This document shows positions 1-6,891 of a stretch of 32,757 nucleotides of DNA, piece after piece (within the stretch, counting starts at the first letter, position 1; each line of letters begins with the position of its first letter). The DNA comes from an uncultured Prevotellaceae bacterium (lineage in GTDB: Bacteria; Bacteroidota; Bacteroidia; Bacteroidales; Bacteroidaceae), in NCBI GenBank assembly GCA_902788605.1, contig CADAKX010000052.1, positions 1 through 32,757 on the forward strand, in the 5' to 3' direction. The notes beneath the pieces are model-generated. The model saw nothing but the letters and a program-made list of their open reading frames with translations, ran no database searches and had not been told where the DNA came from. The translations under genes and the position numbers were made by a program.

Positions 1-65
1 AGAGAAGTTAAGCCCGCTTGCGCCGATGGTACTGCAATGCAATGCGGGAGAGTAGGAGGCCGCCA
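1..65 (+). rRNA. rrf: 5S ribosomal RNA, 3' part (truncated by window edge)
   Basis: The first bases match the conserved 3' half of bacterial 5S rRNA: GAGAAGTTAAGCCCGC, then CGCCGATGGTACTGC, then GCGGGAGAGTAGG and a terminal GCCGCC. The 5' half lies outside the window. The 3' end is placed near base 65 because the GGAGGCCGCC segment should pair with the missing 5' strand of helix I; the exact end could differ by a few bases. A hairpin terminator follows directly, as expected at the end of an rRNA operon. Confidence 0.93.
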
Positions 66-78
66 TCTTTTTTAGAGA

Positions 79-111
79 AGCCCTGAGTCAGAAATGATTC
101 AGGACTTTTTC
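79..111 (+). terminator. Rho-independent terminator of the rRNA operon
   Basis: CCTGAGTC (82-89) pairs with GATTCAGG (96-103), an 8-bp stem with one G-T wobble and a 6-base loop, followed by ACTTTTT. It lies immediately after the 5S rRNA and is the natural end of the rRNA transcript. Confidence 0.85.
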
Positions 112-123
112 GTTGTGTCCCGC

Positions 124-161
124 GGATGTGCGGGGAATCTTCGGATGTGCGGGGAATCTTC
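124..161. repeat. Perfect 19-bp tandem duplication
   Basis: GGATGTGCGGGGAATCTTC occurs at 124-142 and again, without mismatch or spacer, at 143-161. It lies just downstream of the rRNA terminator and next to the octamer array. Confidence 0.9.
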
Positions 162-164
162 GAA

Positions 165-267
165 GGTGCGGGGGTACGGAGGTGCGTGGGTACGAGAATA
201 GACTTAGTACATGATAAAGCAAAACTATTCTCGTACCTCCGTACCCTCGCACCTCCGTACCTCCTAA
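165..267. repeat. Inverted array of 8-bp repeats (hairpin-forming)
   Basis: The left arm (about 165-209) is built of octamers alternating between GAGGTGCG-like and GGGGTACG-like units and ends in GAGAATAG. The right arm (about 225-267) starts with CTATTCTCGTACC and carries the complementary octamers TCCGTACC, CTCGCACC and TCCGTACC. The arms are inverted copies, except that the right arm has one extra octamer. The spacer is about 20 bases and AT-rich. A transcript could form a long imperfect hairpin. Confidence 0.8.
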
Positions 268-271
268 GAAT

Positions 272-337
272 GCCATTTACGGTTGCTAAGTACGCTGTTT
301 ACGATGCGTAAGTATGGTATTTACGAGTGCTAAGTGA
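272..337. repeat. Three degenerate 22-bp tandem repeats
   Basis: Three consecutive units of exactly 22 bases (272-293, 294-315, 316-337) share the pattern g-n-n-n-TTTACG-n-n-n-GC/CG-TAAGT. The third starts GGTATTTACGAGTGCTAAGT. They are not separated by spacers. Confidence 0.75.
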
Positions 338-344
338 TATACTT

Positions 345-472
345 GTGGACAGTGGACAGTAAATATTGAGAAAATAATAAAGTTATTGCGTACGTATGTA
401 CCAATATATACGCGTGCATGTACGCAGGAGTTTTTTTTGAGATATTACCGTTTTTTACTGTCCACTGTCCAC
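345..472. repeat. Perfect 19-bp inverted repeat made of heptamers, with an inner inverted repeat
   Basis: GTGGACAGTGGACAGTAAA (345-363) is repeated as its exact reverse complement at 454-472. Each arm contains two copies of the heptamer GTGGACA (or TGTCCAC). The 90-base spacer holds a smaller inverted repeat, TGCGTAC (387-393) and GTACGCA (420-426). No gene is visible inside. Confidence 0.9.
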
Positions 473-594
473 TACGCCCTTTGCGTACGTAAACTTATGC
501 TATTTTCTTTGATTATTGCCAATCTGTAGTACTTTTTTCTAATAATCTATTGATTTGTCTGATGAAGTTTTAATAAAACAAAAAAATGAGGTAG

Positions 595-630
595 TTTGTT
601 GTGAGATACTAATTTATATGAGTATCTTTG
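595..630 (+). promoter_or_regulatory. Bacteroidetes-type promoter upstream of the TPR lipoprotein
   Basis: A -7 box TATCTTTG (623-630) matches TAnnTTTG. A TTTG at 595-598 could be the -33 box, but its 24-base spacing is longer than the usual 19-21, so only the -7 box is convincing. The predicted transcript starts about 20-30 bases before the coding region. Confidence 0.6.
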
Positions 631-672
631 CATACTAATTGACGAATCTACAAAATATTAATGATTATACAA

Positions 673-2358
673 ATGAATAAAAATGGATTGTTTTTAGTGT
701 CACTGGCCACTGCTGCTGTGTTGACATCATGTTCGGGCAAACTTGGTGCCCTTTCATCTGATAACTTCAGTGTAACTCCTAATCCACTGGAATCTCAGGC
801 AGGACAGGTTTCTGCCACGATTAATGGCATGTTCCCTGAGAAATATATGAAGAAGAAGGCTGTGGTTACTGTTACCCCTCAGTTGCGTTTCCAGGGTGAA
901 CAGGGGCAGCGTTCTGTGAATGGTGAGTCTGCTACTTTCCAGGGTGAGAAGGTACTGGGTAACAACCAGACTATCTCTTATCTGATTGGCGGCCGTTATT
1001 CAATGAAGACGAACTTTGCTTATGAGCCCGATATGCAGGAAAGTGAACTCTACCTGACCTTTGATGCAAAGGTAGGCAAGAAGCGTGTTGAGGTTCCCGC
1101 AGTAAAGGTGGCCACGGGTGTGATTTCTACCTCAGAGCTTTCTAAGCGCACATTGGCAACAGCAAGTGCTGCTTTGGCTGAGGATGCTTTCCAGCGTGTG
1201 TCTGAACAGAAGCAGGAAGCAAATATCAAGTTCTTGATTGGTCAGGCCCAGTTGCGTAAGAGCGAGCTTCAGAACAATTCTGTCCAGGAGTTTGTTCGTT
1301 TGCTGGGTGATATCGTAAAGAACCAGGAGACCATGGTACTTGATAACATTGAGGTGTCTGCCTATGCTTCTCCCGATGGTGGTTATCAGTTGAACGATCG
1401 TCTGGCCAACAAGCGTCAGGACGTGACCAATGATTTCCTTGCCGGTGAGATGAAGAAAAAGAAGATGGATGCTCATGTTGATACAAAGTACACAGCCGAG
1501 GACTGGGAAGGCTTCCGTGAATTGGTGGCTGCCAGTGATATCCAGGATAAGGATGTGATTCTGCGTGTGCTGTCTATGTATCAAGATCCCGAGGAGCGTG
1601 AGCAGCAGATTAAGAATATCTCAGCTGCCTTCCGCGAGTTGACTGATGGCATTCTGCCTCAGTTGCGTCGTGCTCGCATGATTATTAACTATGAGTTGAT
1701 TGGTCGTGATGATGATCAGATTCTGGAGCAGATGAAGACCGATCCATCAGTGTTGAGCCTTGAGGAGATCCTCTATAGCGCAACCCTCTACGAGAATAAT
1801 GCCGATGCAGCCGCTGCTTATAAAAAGGCCATCGCTAATTATCCCAAGGATCCACGCGCTTACAACAATTTGGCACGTCTTGCTTATGCCAACGGCAATT
1901 ATGACGAGGCTGAGCAGTGGGCACAGATGGCTCTGAATATCGATAAGAACCAGCCCGAGGCAAATGCTAACATGGGTCTGCTGGCTCTGAAGAAGGGCGA
2001 TATGGATGCTGCCGAGACTTATATCGCTAAGGCTGCTAATGCCAATGGTATTGGCGAGGTGATGGGTAACTTGCATCTGGCACAGGGTAAGTATGCACAG
2101 GCAGAGCAGGATTTCGCTCGCGTACAGTCAAACTCTGCTGCTTTGGCACAGATTCTGAATAAGGACTATCAGACTGCTGCCAACACCCTGAAGGCTGTAA
2201 AGAATGCCGATGCAACTACCGCTTATCTGCGTGCTATTCTCTATGCACGTACTGGCAATAGCGTCGAGGCTACCCATGCTATGGACGAGGCTATTGCCAA
2301 GGATCCCACGCTGGCAGGCTATGCAGCAAAGGATCTGGAACTGAAAAAGATGAAGTAA
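673..2358 (+). CDS. TPR-repeat outer-membrane-associated lipoprotein
   Basis: The frame is open from an ATG at 661, but the ATG at 673 gives a cleaner lipoprotein signal (MNKNGLFLVS...LTSC, acylated Cys at residue 20). The mature protein has a long N-terminal beta-rich region. Near residues 230-260 a segment reading SAYASPDGGYQLNDRLANKR resembles the peptidoglycan-associated OmpA-like fold. From about residue 360 there are several tetratricopeptide-type helix pairs (for example AYNNLARLAYANGNYDEAEQ and NANMGLLALKKGDMDAAETY). Such proteins usually scaffold other envelope proteins; a specific partner cannot be read from the sequence. The next lipoprotein gene starts 16 bases downstream, suggesting an operon. 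The fold assignment is moderately sure; the function is inferred only. Confidence 0.85.
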   Translation: MNKNGLFLVSLATAAVLTSCSGKLGALSSDNFSVTPNPLESQAGQVSATINGMFPEKYMKKKAVVTVTPQLRFQGEQGQRSVNGESATFQGEKVLGNNQTISYLIGGRYSMKTNFAYEPDMQESELYLTFDAKVGKKRVEVPAVKVATGVISTSELSKRTLATASAALAEDAFQRVSEQKQEANIKFLIGQAQLRKSELQNNSVQEFVRLLGDIVKNQETMVLDNIEVSAYASPDGGYQLNDRLANKRQDVTNDFLAGEMKKKKMDAHVDTKYTAEDWEGFRELVAASDIQDKDVILRVLSMYQDPEEREQQIKNISAAFRELTDGILPQLRRARMIINYELIGRDDDQILEQMKTDPSVLSLEEILYSATLYENNADAAAAYKKAIANYPKDPRAYNNLARLAYANGNYDEAEQWAQMALNIDKNQPEANANMGLLALKKGDMDAAETYIAKAANANGIGEVMGNLHLAQGKYAQAEQDFARVQSNSAALAQILNKDYQTAANTLKAVKNADATTAYLRAILYARTGNSVEATHAMDEAIAKDPTLAGYAAKDLELKKMK

Positions 2359-2374
2359 ACAAATATCGGGTGTT

Positions 2375-3391
2375 ATGAAGAACCCATTCTCCTTTCACCA
2401 TTCATCGATTATTATTCTTTTCCTCTTCGGCCTGATGTCCTGTGGCGAGTCCACTAACGACTTCAGGCTGGAGGGGAAATTCAAGAATATTAATCAGGGT
2501 GAGTTTTATATCTACAACCTTGAGACGGGCAGAAAGGATACCATTGGACTGAATGACGGACAGTTTTCCTACTCCACTCCACTGTCAGATACGATTGTTT
2601 TGACGCTGCTCTTCCCAAACTATTCCGAAATGCCAATTTTTGCCCAGCCGGGTGTTCACCTGAAGATGGAAGGCGATGTTTCTCATCTGAAGGAAACAAA
2701 GGTGACGGGATCTGAAGACAACGAACAGATGACTGCCTTTAGACTCGAAACCGTCGATATGATGCCGCCTGCGGTAAAGAAGAAAGCCGAAGAGTTTATT
2801 ACTAAGAATCCACAGTCGCCCATCAGTCTCTATCTGTTGCGGCGTTATTTCCTCCAGTCTGTTGAGGTGGATTTCAATAAAGCCTTTCAGTTGTGCTCAA
2901 AGATGCTGAACGCACGTCCCAATTATCTTCCATTGGTTCATCTGCATAAACGACTATCAGCCCTTTCTAAATATCGCACCAGTGGCACTCTGCCACATTT
3001 CTCGGCAAAAGATACCAACGGCAAGCATGTCAGTGACAGTCTTTTGAAGAGTAAGGCCAATGTTATTATGGTTTGGGCTTCGTGGAATTCTGATTCGCAG
3101 GGTATCTTGAGAAAAGTGCGCATTTTACAGAGGGAACATCCAAAGGACCTTAGTGTGATTAGCATCTGTATGGATGTCTCACCCGATGAAGGAGCCCGTA
3201 CGTTGAGATATGACAGTATCCAATGGCCAAACATCTGTGATGGCAAGCTATGGGATTCGCCTATGATGACGCAGTTGGGTTTTTCATTTGTTCCCGATAA
3301 TATTGTTGTGGACAAACAGCATAAGATTGTTGGCCGCTCTTTAAGAAGTGACCAGTTGACCGAAAAGATAGAATCGCTGTTGAAAGATTAG
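2375..3391 (+). CDS. Thioredoxin-fold lipoprotein (DUF4369/TlpA-like architecture) lacking the CxxC motif
   Basis: 338 residues with a lipoprotein signal ending LMSC (Cys 23). The N-terminal half has the beta-rich pattern of the DUF4369-type domain common in Bacteroidetes (F-x-G-K-F-K-N, Y-I-Y-N-L-E-T-G, KDTIGLNDGQFSY). The C-terminal half has the thioredoxin-like AhpC/TSA pattern: APHF-like strand (LPHFSAKDTNGK), VIMVWASW, then PDNIVVDKQHKIV. In redox-active relatives WASW is followed by CxxC; here residues 238-241 are N-S-D-S, so disulphide exchange is not expected. It probably works as a binding or structural lipoprotein. It lies between the TPR lipoprotein and yifB with gaps of 16 and 4 bases, suggesting co-transcription. 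Confidence 0.85.
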   Translation: MKNPFSFHHSSIIILFLFGLMSCGESTNDFRLEGKFKNINQGEFYIYNLETGRKDTIGLNDGQFSYSTPLSDTIVLTLLFPNYSEMPIFAQPGVHLKMEGDVSHLKETKVTGSEDNEQMTAFRLETVDMMPPAVKKKAEEFITKNPQSPISLYLLRRYFLQSVEVDFNKAFQLCSKMLNARPNYLPLVHLHKRLSALSKYRTSGTLPHFSAKDTNGKHVSDSLLKSKANVIMVWASWNSDSQGILRKVRILQREHPKDLSVISICMDVSPDEGARTLRYDSIQWPNICDGKLWDSPMMTQLGFSFVPDNIVVDKQHKIVGRSLRSDQLTEKIESLLKD

Positions 3392-3395
3392 TATT

Positions 3396-4943
3396 ATGCT
3401 TGTAAAGACACACTGTGCTGCCGTGATGGGGCTGGAGGCTGTGGCTGTGACCATTGAGGTCAATATTGCCCGTGGTACGATGCTTCATATGTCGGGATTG
3501 GCAGACACGGCTGTTCGTGAGAGTATCGACCGTATCCGCGCCGCCTTTAGTAATACTGGCTATAAATATCCTACTGCTGATATTACTATCAATATGGCCC
3601 CTGCAGATATCCGAAAGGAGGGTAGTGGCTATGACCTGCCGCTTGCTATTGCGCTGATGGCTGCCAATGGTAAGCTAGTCAGTGACGAGTTGGAGAACTA
3701 TATGTTGGTGGGCGAGTTGGGACTCGATGGCAGACTGTTGCCCATCCGTGGTGCCCTGCCTATCGCCATCAAAGCCAGGGCTGAGAAGTATAAGGGACTT
3801 ATTGTTCCAAGTCAGAATGTGCGTGAAGCAGCTGTGGTGAACAACCTGGACGTCTATGGTATGGATTCCTTGTATGACGTCATCAAGTTCTTTAATGAAG
3901 GTCCGTTGTTTAGTCCTACCATTATTGACACCCGCAAGGAGTTTTTTGATCAACAGGAACAGTTTGAACACGATTTCGCGGATGTTCGTGGTCAGGAAAG
4001 TGTGAAACGAGCACTTGAGGTGGCCGCAGCCGGTGGTCATAACCTCATCATGATAGGTCCTCCAGGCAGTGGTAAGTCTATGATGGCCAAGCGTTTGCCC
4101 AGTATCTTGCCTCCGTTGTCGCTCAGCGAGAGCCTTGAGACCACGCAGATTCACTCTGTTGCCGGAAAACTCAGTCGCGACACAAGTCTTATCAGTCAGC
4201 GTCCTTTCCGCTCTCCTCATCATACGGTGTCGCAGGTAGCCCTCGTTGGTGGAGGCAATAACCCTCAGCCCGGCGAGATATCATTGGCCCATAATGGTGT
4301 GCTTTTTCTTGATGAGCTACCAGAGTTCAACCGTTCTGTGCTGGAAGTCCTGCGTCAGCCATTGGAAGACCGCACTATTACCATCAGCCGTGCAAAGTAC
4401 AACGTGCAGTATCCCTCCTCATTTATGTTTATCGCTTCGATGAACCCCTGTCCTTGCGGCTATTATGGCGACCCCACTCATCACTGTGTCTGCACCCCAG
4501 GTCAGATACAGCGTTATATGAACAAGATTTCCGGTCCGTTGCTCGACCGCATCGACATCCATTGCGAGATACAGGCTGTGCCGTTTGCCGAACTCAGTAA
4601 GATGCAGCCGGGAGAACCCAGTGCTGCCATCCGCGAGCGTGTCATTGCAGCCCGCAAGATTCAGGAGGAGCGTTTCAAACCCTATAAAGGTATTCATTGC
4701 AACGCGATGATGACTGAAAAGATGTTGCATGAGTTTGCAGAGCCAGACGAAGCTAGTCTGGATATGTTGCGTATTGCTATGGAACGTCTGAAACTCTCTG
4801 CCCGTGCCTACAGCCGCATTCTCAAAGTCGCCCGTACCATTGCCGATCTTGCCGGTTCTGAAAAAGTCCAGTCCGTCCACATCGCCGAGGCCATAGGTTA
4901 TCGAAATCTTGATCGCAGCGACTGGGCAGAGAGGGGAATATAA
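3396..4943 (+). CDS. yifB: YifB/ComM family Mg-chelatase-like AAA+ ATPase
   Basis: 515 residues, the usual family length. The N-terminal third is the ChlI-like/Lon-protease-S5-fold domain (GLADTAVRESIDRIRAAF, INMAPADIRKEGSGYDLPLA). The central AAA+ domain has Walker A GPPGSGKS at 221-228 and Walker B VLFLDE near 302-307, plus the Mg-chelatase segment PFRSPHHTVS. A zinc-type cluster CPCGYYGDPTHHCVC lies near residue 352, and the helical C-terminal domain ends the protein. In Gammaproteobacteria ComM is a branch-migration helicase in natural transformation; the role in Bacteroidetes is less established. The gene starts four bases after the preceding stop. Confidence 0.95.
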   Translation: MLVKTHCAAVMGLEAVAVTIEVNIARGTMLHMSGLADTAVRESIDRIRAAFSNTGYKYPTADITINMAPADIRKEGSGYDLPLAIALMAANGKLVSDELENYMLVGELGLDGRLLPIRGALPIAIKARAEKYKGLIVPSQNVREAAVVNNLDVYGMDSLYDVIKFFNEGPLFSPTIIDTRKEFFDQQEQFEHDFADVRGQESVKRALEVAAAGGHNLIMIGPPGSGKSMMAKRLPSILPPLSLSESLETTQIHSVAGKLSRDTSLISQRPFRSPHHTVSQVALVGGGNNPQPGEISLAHNGVLFLDELPEFNRSVLEVLRQPLEDRTITISRAKYNVQYPSSFMFIASMNPCPCGYYGDPTHHCVCTPGQIQRYMNKISGPLLDRIDIHCEIQAVPFAELSKMQPGEPSAAIRERVIAARKIQEERFKPYKGIHCNAMMTEKMLHEFAEPDEASLDMLRIAMERLKLSARAYSRILKVARTIADLAGSEKVQSVHIAEAIGYRNLDRSDWAERGI

Positions 4944-4980
4944 TTTGTCTTTTCGATGACTGTAGTTCAGAAAAAATATG

Positions 4981-4988
4981 TACCTTTG
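4981..4988 (+). promoter_or_regulatory. -7 box upstream of the HAD lipoprotein
   Basis: TACCTTTG followed by CA, an exact match to the Bacteroidetes -7 consensus, 51 bases before the chosen start codon at 5040. No clear TTTG lies at the -33 distance. Confidence 0.65.
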
Positions 4989-5039
4989 CAGACGTAAAGA
5001 ATGAAATAACATATTTTTTATCATTTGAACTATAGTAAC

Positions 5040-6116
5040 ATGAAAAAACAACTAACCCTGATGATGCTCGCCGTATTCTTTGCTTGCGGCGCATGCGTAT
5101 TCACGTCGTGTAGCAAAGATGATAGTGACGGCTCTGCCAAGAAGGAGTACTTCCAACTATGGAACAAATGTGCGGCATTGGATTCCCTGCAGGCATATGT
5201 GGAGGATGTGACCAATCCGCAGTCGCCCAACTATATCAGCGAGGAAGACCGTATTGCCACTTTTGACATGGATGGCACCTTCCTTGCAGAGCTCTATCCC
5301 AGTTATTTTGAATATAACCTGCTGGAATACCGTGTGTTGGACGATGCTTCCTATCGTGACAAGGCTCCCGAGGATGTGCGCGAGGCAGCGCAGAACATCC
5401 GAGATTTTGTTCGCCAGGGAACACCGCTGCCTGACCATTTTGATATGATTCATGCGCGTGCTGCTGCCAAGGCCTACTCGGGAATGACCCTCGCAGAATA
5501 TCATGCTTATGTTCAAGCCTATGCTGCCAAGCCGGCTAATGGCTTTATTGGTATGAGTTACGGCCAAGGCTTTTATAAGCCTATGCTGGAGGTGTTTGAC
5601 TATCTGAAGGACAATGGCTTCACATATTATGTTGTCTCTGGTACTGATCGTTTCGCTTGTCGTGCTTTGGTTGAGCCTCTTGGTATCGCACCAAACAGGG
5701 TGATTGGCATGGATGTGAAACTTATGTCGAGCAGTCAAGGTGATGAGGCTGGCGTCAACTACACCATGGGACGTGAGGAAGACTTGGTTCGTACGGATGA
5801 ACTGATTATCAAGAACATCAAGACCAATAAAGTGTTTCAGATTAGTCAGGAGATAGGTAAGATTCCTGTGCTGTCGTTTGGAAATAGTACTGGCGACTGC
5901 GCCATGCATAACTATTGCCTGAGTAATACAAAGTATCGTACTGCAGCCTTTATGCTCATCGCCGATGATGATGAACGTGACCACGCCAATCGTGATAAGG
6001 CACTTGAATTGGCTAAGAAATGGCGCGAAGCAGGCTATCATGTCATCTCTATGCGAGACGACTTCCGGACCATCTATGGGCCAGATGTGGTAAAGACAGA
6101 CTTTGTGTTTAAATAA
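5040..6116 (+). CDS. HAD-superfamily phosphatase-like lipoprotein
   Basis: The ATG at 5040 is preferred over the one at 5025 because MKKQLTLMM...FTSC is a standard lipoprotein signal (Cys 24), giving 358 residues. HAD motif I is FDMDGT with nucleophile Asp76 and second Asp78. Motif II is the Ser/Thr of YYVVSGTD. Motif IV is the late segment FGNSTGDCAMHNY, with one clear Asp. A large cap region lies between motifs I and II. It probably acts in the periplasm as a phosphomonoesterase; the substrate is unknown. It is monocistronic, with its own -7 box and a strong terminator right after the stop. A 345-codon frame on the opposite strand is a shadow. Confidence 0.88.
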   Translation: MKKQLTLMMLAVFFACGACVFTSCSKDDSDGSAKKEYFQLWNKCAALDSLQAYVEDVTNPQSPNYISEEDRIATFDMDGTFLAELYPSYFEYNLLEYRVLDDASYRDKAPEDVREAAQNIRDFVRQGTPLPDHFDMIHARAAAKAYSGMTLAEYHAYVQAYAAKPANGFIGMSYGQGFYKPMLEVFDYLKDNGFTYYVVSGTDRFACRALVEPLGIAPNRVIGMDVKLMSSSQGDEAGVNYTMGREEDLVRTDELIIKNIKTNKVFQISQEIGKIPVLSFGNSTGDCAMHNYCLSNTKYRTAAFMLIADDDERDHANRDKALELAKKWREAGYHVISMRDDFRTIYGPDVVKTDFVFK

Positions 6117-6152
6117 AAAAAGAGGTTGCTCAAAATGAGCAACCTCTTTTTC
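6117..6152. terminator. Bidirectional rho-independent terminator
   Basis: AGAGGTTGCTC (6121-6131) pairs perfectly with GAGCAACCTCT (6137-6147) around a 5-base loop. It is flanked by A-runs on the left and T-runs on the right, so it can terminate both the plus-strand HAD gene and the minus-strand tRNA-Leu. Confidence 0.93.
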
Positions 6153-6161
6153 GTCAACAAG

Positions 6162-6246
6162 TGCCGCGAGCGGGACTCGAACCCGCACAACCATTTCTGG
6201 TCAAGGGATTTTAAGTCCCTCGTGTCTACCATTCCACCATCGCGGC
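6162..6246 (-). tRNA. tRNA-Leu (anticodon UAA)
   Basis: On the minus strand an 85-nt cloverleaf can be drawn: acceptor stem GCCGCGA/TCGCGGC with discriminator A, anticodon stem-loop AGGGA-CTTAAAA-TCCCT with anticodon TAA (plus-strand 6211-6213), a long class II variable arm (TGACCAGAAATGGTTG), and T arm GCGGG-TTCGAAC-CCCGC. The CCA end is not encoded. The long variable arm and discriminator A agree with leucine identity. Confidence 0.96.
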
Positions 6247-6261
6247 AGTTGTAAGCGGATG

Positions 6262-6293
6262 CAAAGGTAATGCTATTTCTCGGAATATCCAAG
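6262..6293 (-). promoter_or_regulatory. Promoter of tRNA-Leu
   Basis: On the minus strand TACCTTTG (6269 to 6262) is a perfect -7 box. CTTG (6293-6290), one mismatch from the TTTG -33 box, lies 20 bases upstream. Transcription would start about ten bases before the mature tRNA. Confidence 0.75.
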
Positions 6294-6312
6294 AAAATGG
6301 GTTACTTTTTTA

Positions 6313-6891
6313 TCAGTTATGCACAACAAGACGGCCGCTGCTAGCGTTATAATCGATGTATCGATACTGAATCAGCATCTTGTCGCCATCGTGACCGTTT
6401 CTCACAATATAACCATCGTCGTTGTCCTGATTATAAACGCGCTTGCATTTCGCGCATTCCAGATAACGGCCGTTATCCGTCCAATGCAGTTCGTATTTCG
6501 GCATTCCATATTCCTCAAGGCAGTTAGGACATTGCAGGTCAAAAACCTTGCGACCAAAGGCGTTGGAGTGTCCGATGATTAGTCCCTTGCCGGCCCCCAT
6601 GCTGTTATACGACAACTTCTCGTTGCCGATAGCAGTATTCATCACCAAGTCAAGGTCAGATGCCTCCCACGAACCTTGGTTGGGCGTCAGTTTTAAGTGG
6701 GTTACCCCTTTTTCTATTGCGGGTTTGACGATGCAGAACATGCCAGGACTGCCAACGGCGCGTGTCAGGGCACTGGTGGGATAGATATTGGCAAAGAACA
6801 CAAAGTTCACGGGATAGTAGGTGTTGTACTTGTTGTCAACGCTACACGCCATGAACAGACCAAATATCACCAAAGCAATCAGTCTTCGCAT
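6313..6891 (-). CDS. Small lipoprotein with a four-cysteine (zinc-ribbon-like) motif
   Basis: 192 residues with signal MRRLIALVIFGLFMAC (acylated Cys 16). The mature part has two CxxC pairs, CPNC (121-124) and CAKC (146-149), spaced 21 residues apart, which could bind zinc or another metal. His109 precedes the first pair. The rest is without recognisable domains. The start overlaps the end of argH by 13 bases, so it is probably the last gene of the pyrE-argH transcript. A cysteine metal site in an exported lipoprotein is less common than in the cytoplasm. I do not recognise a named family. Confidence 0.8.
   Translation of the reverse strand: MRRLIALVIFGLFMACSVDNKYNTYYPVNFVFFANIYPTSALTRAVGSPGMFCIVKPAIEKGVTHLKLTPNQGSWEASDLDLVMNTAIGNEKLSYNSMGAGKGLIIGHSNAFGRKVFDLQCPNCLEEYGMPKYELHWTDNGRYLECAKCKRVYNQDNDDGYIVRNGHDGDKMLIQYRYIDYNASSGRLVVHN

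Larger units (their letters stand above)
120..660. other. Repeat-rich intergenic region without a convincing gene
   Basis: About 540 bases separate the rRNA terminator from the first protein gene. Short open frames here (for example 126-311 plus, 88-276 minus) translate tandem repeats and show no protein-like features. The stretch instead holds a 19-bp tandem duplication, an inverted octamer array, three 22-bp tandem units and a perfect 19-bp inverted repeat, each listed separately, and ends with a promoter for the next gene. Confidence 0.8.

Noticed and set aside
126-311. Small protein encoded in the 5' repeat region
   Set aside because: The frame only translates the octamer and 22-bp repeats, has no start context or similarity, and is matched by an equal frame on the other strand.
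272-337. Short regularly spaced repeats as a CRISPR array
   Set aside because: The units are contiguous with no unique spacers, only three copies, degenerate, and no cas genes are present.
345-472. Insertion sequence ends
   Set aside because: There is no transposase frame within the 90-base core and no target-site duplication could be recognised; at most it is a non-autonomous element.
5157-6194. 345-codon open frame on the minus strand opposite the HAD lipoprotein
   Set aside because: It lies entirely antisense to a gene with clear HAD motifs and a signal peptide, runs through the terminator and into the tRNA-Leu, and its translation shows no protein-like domain.
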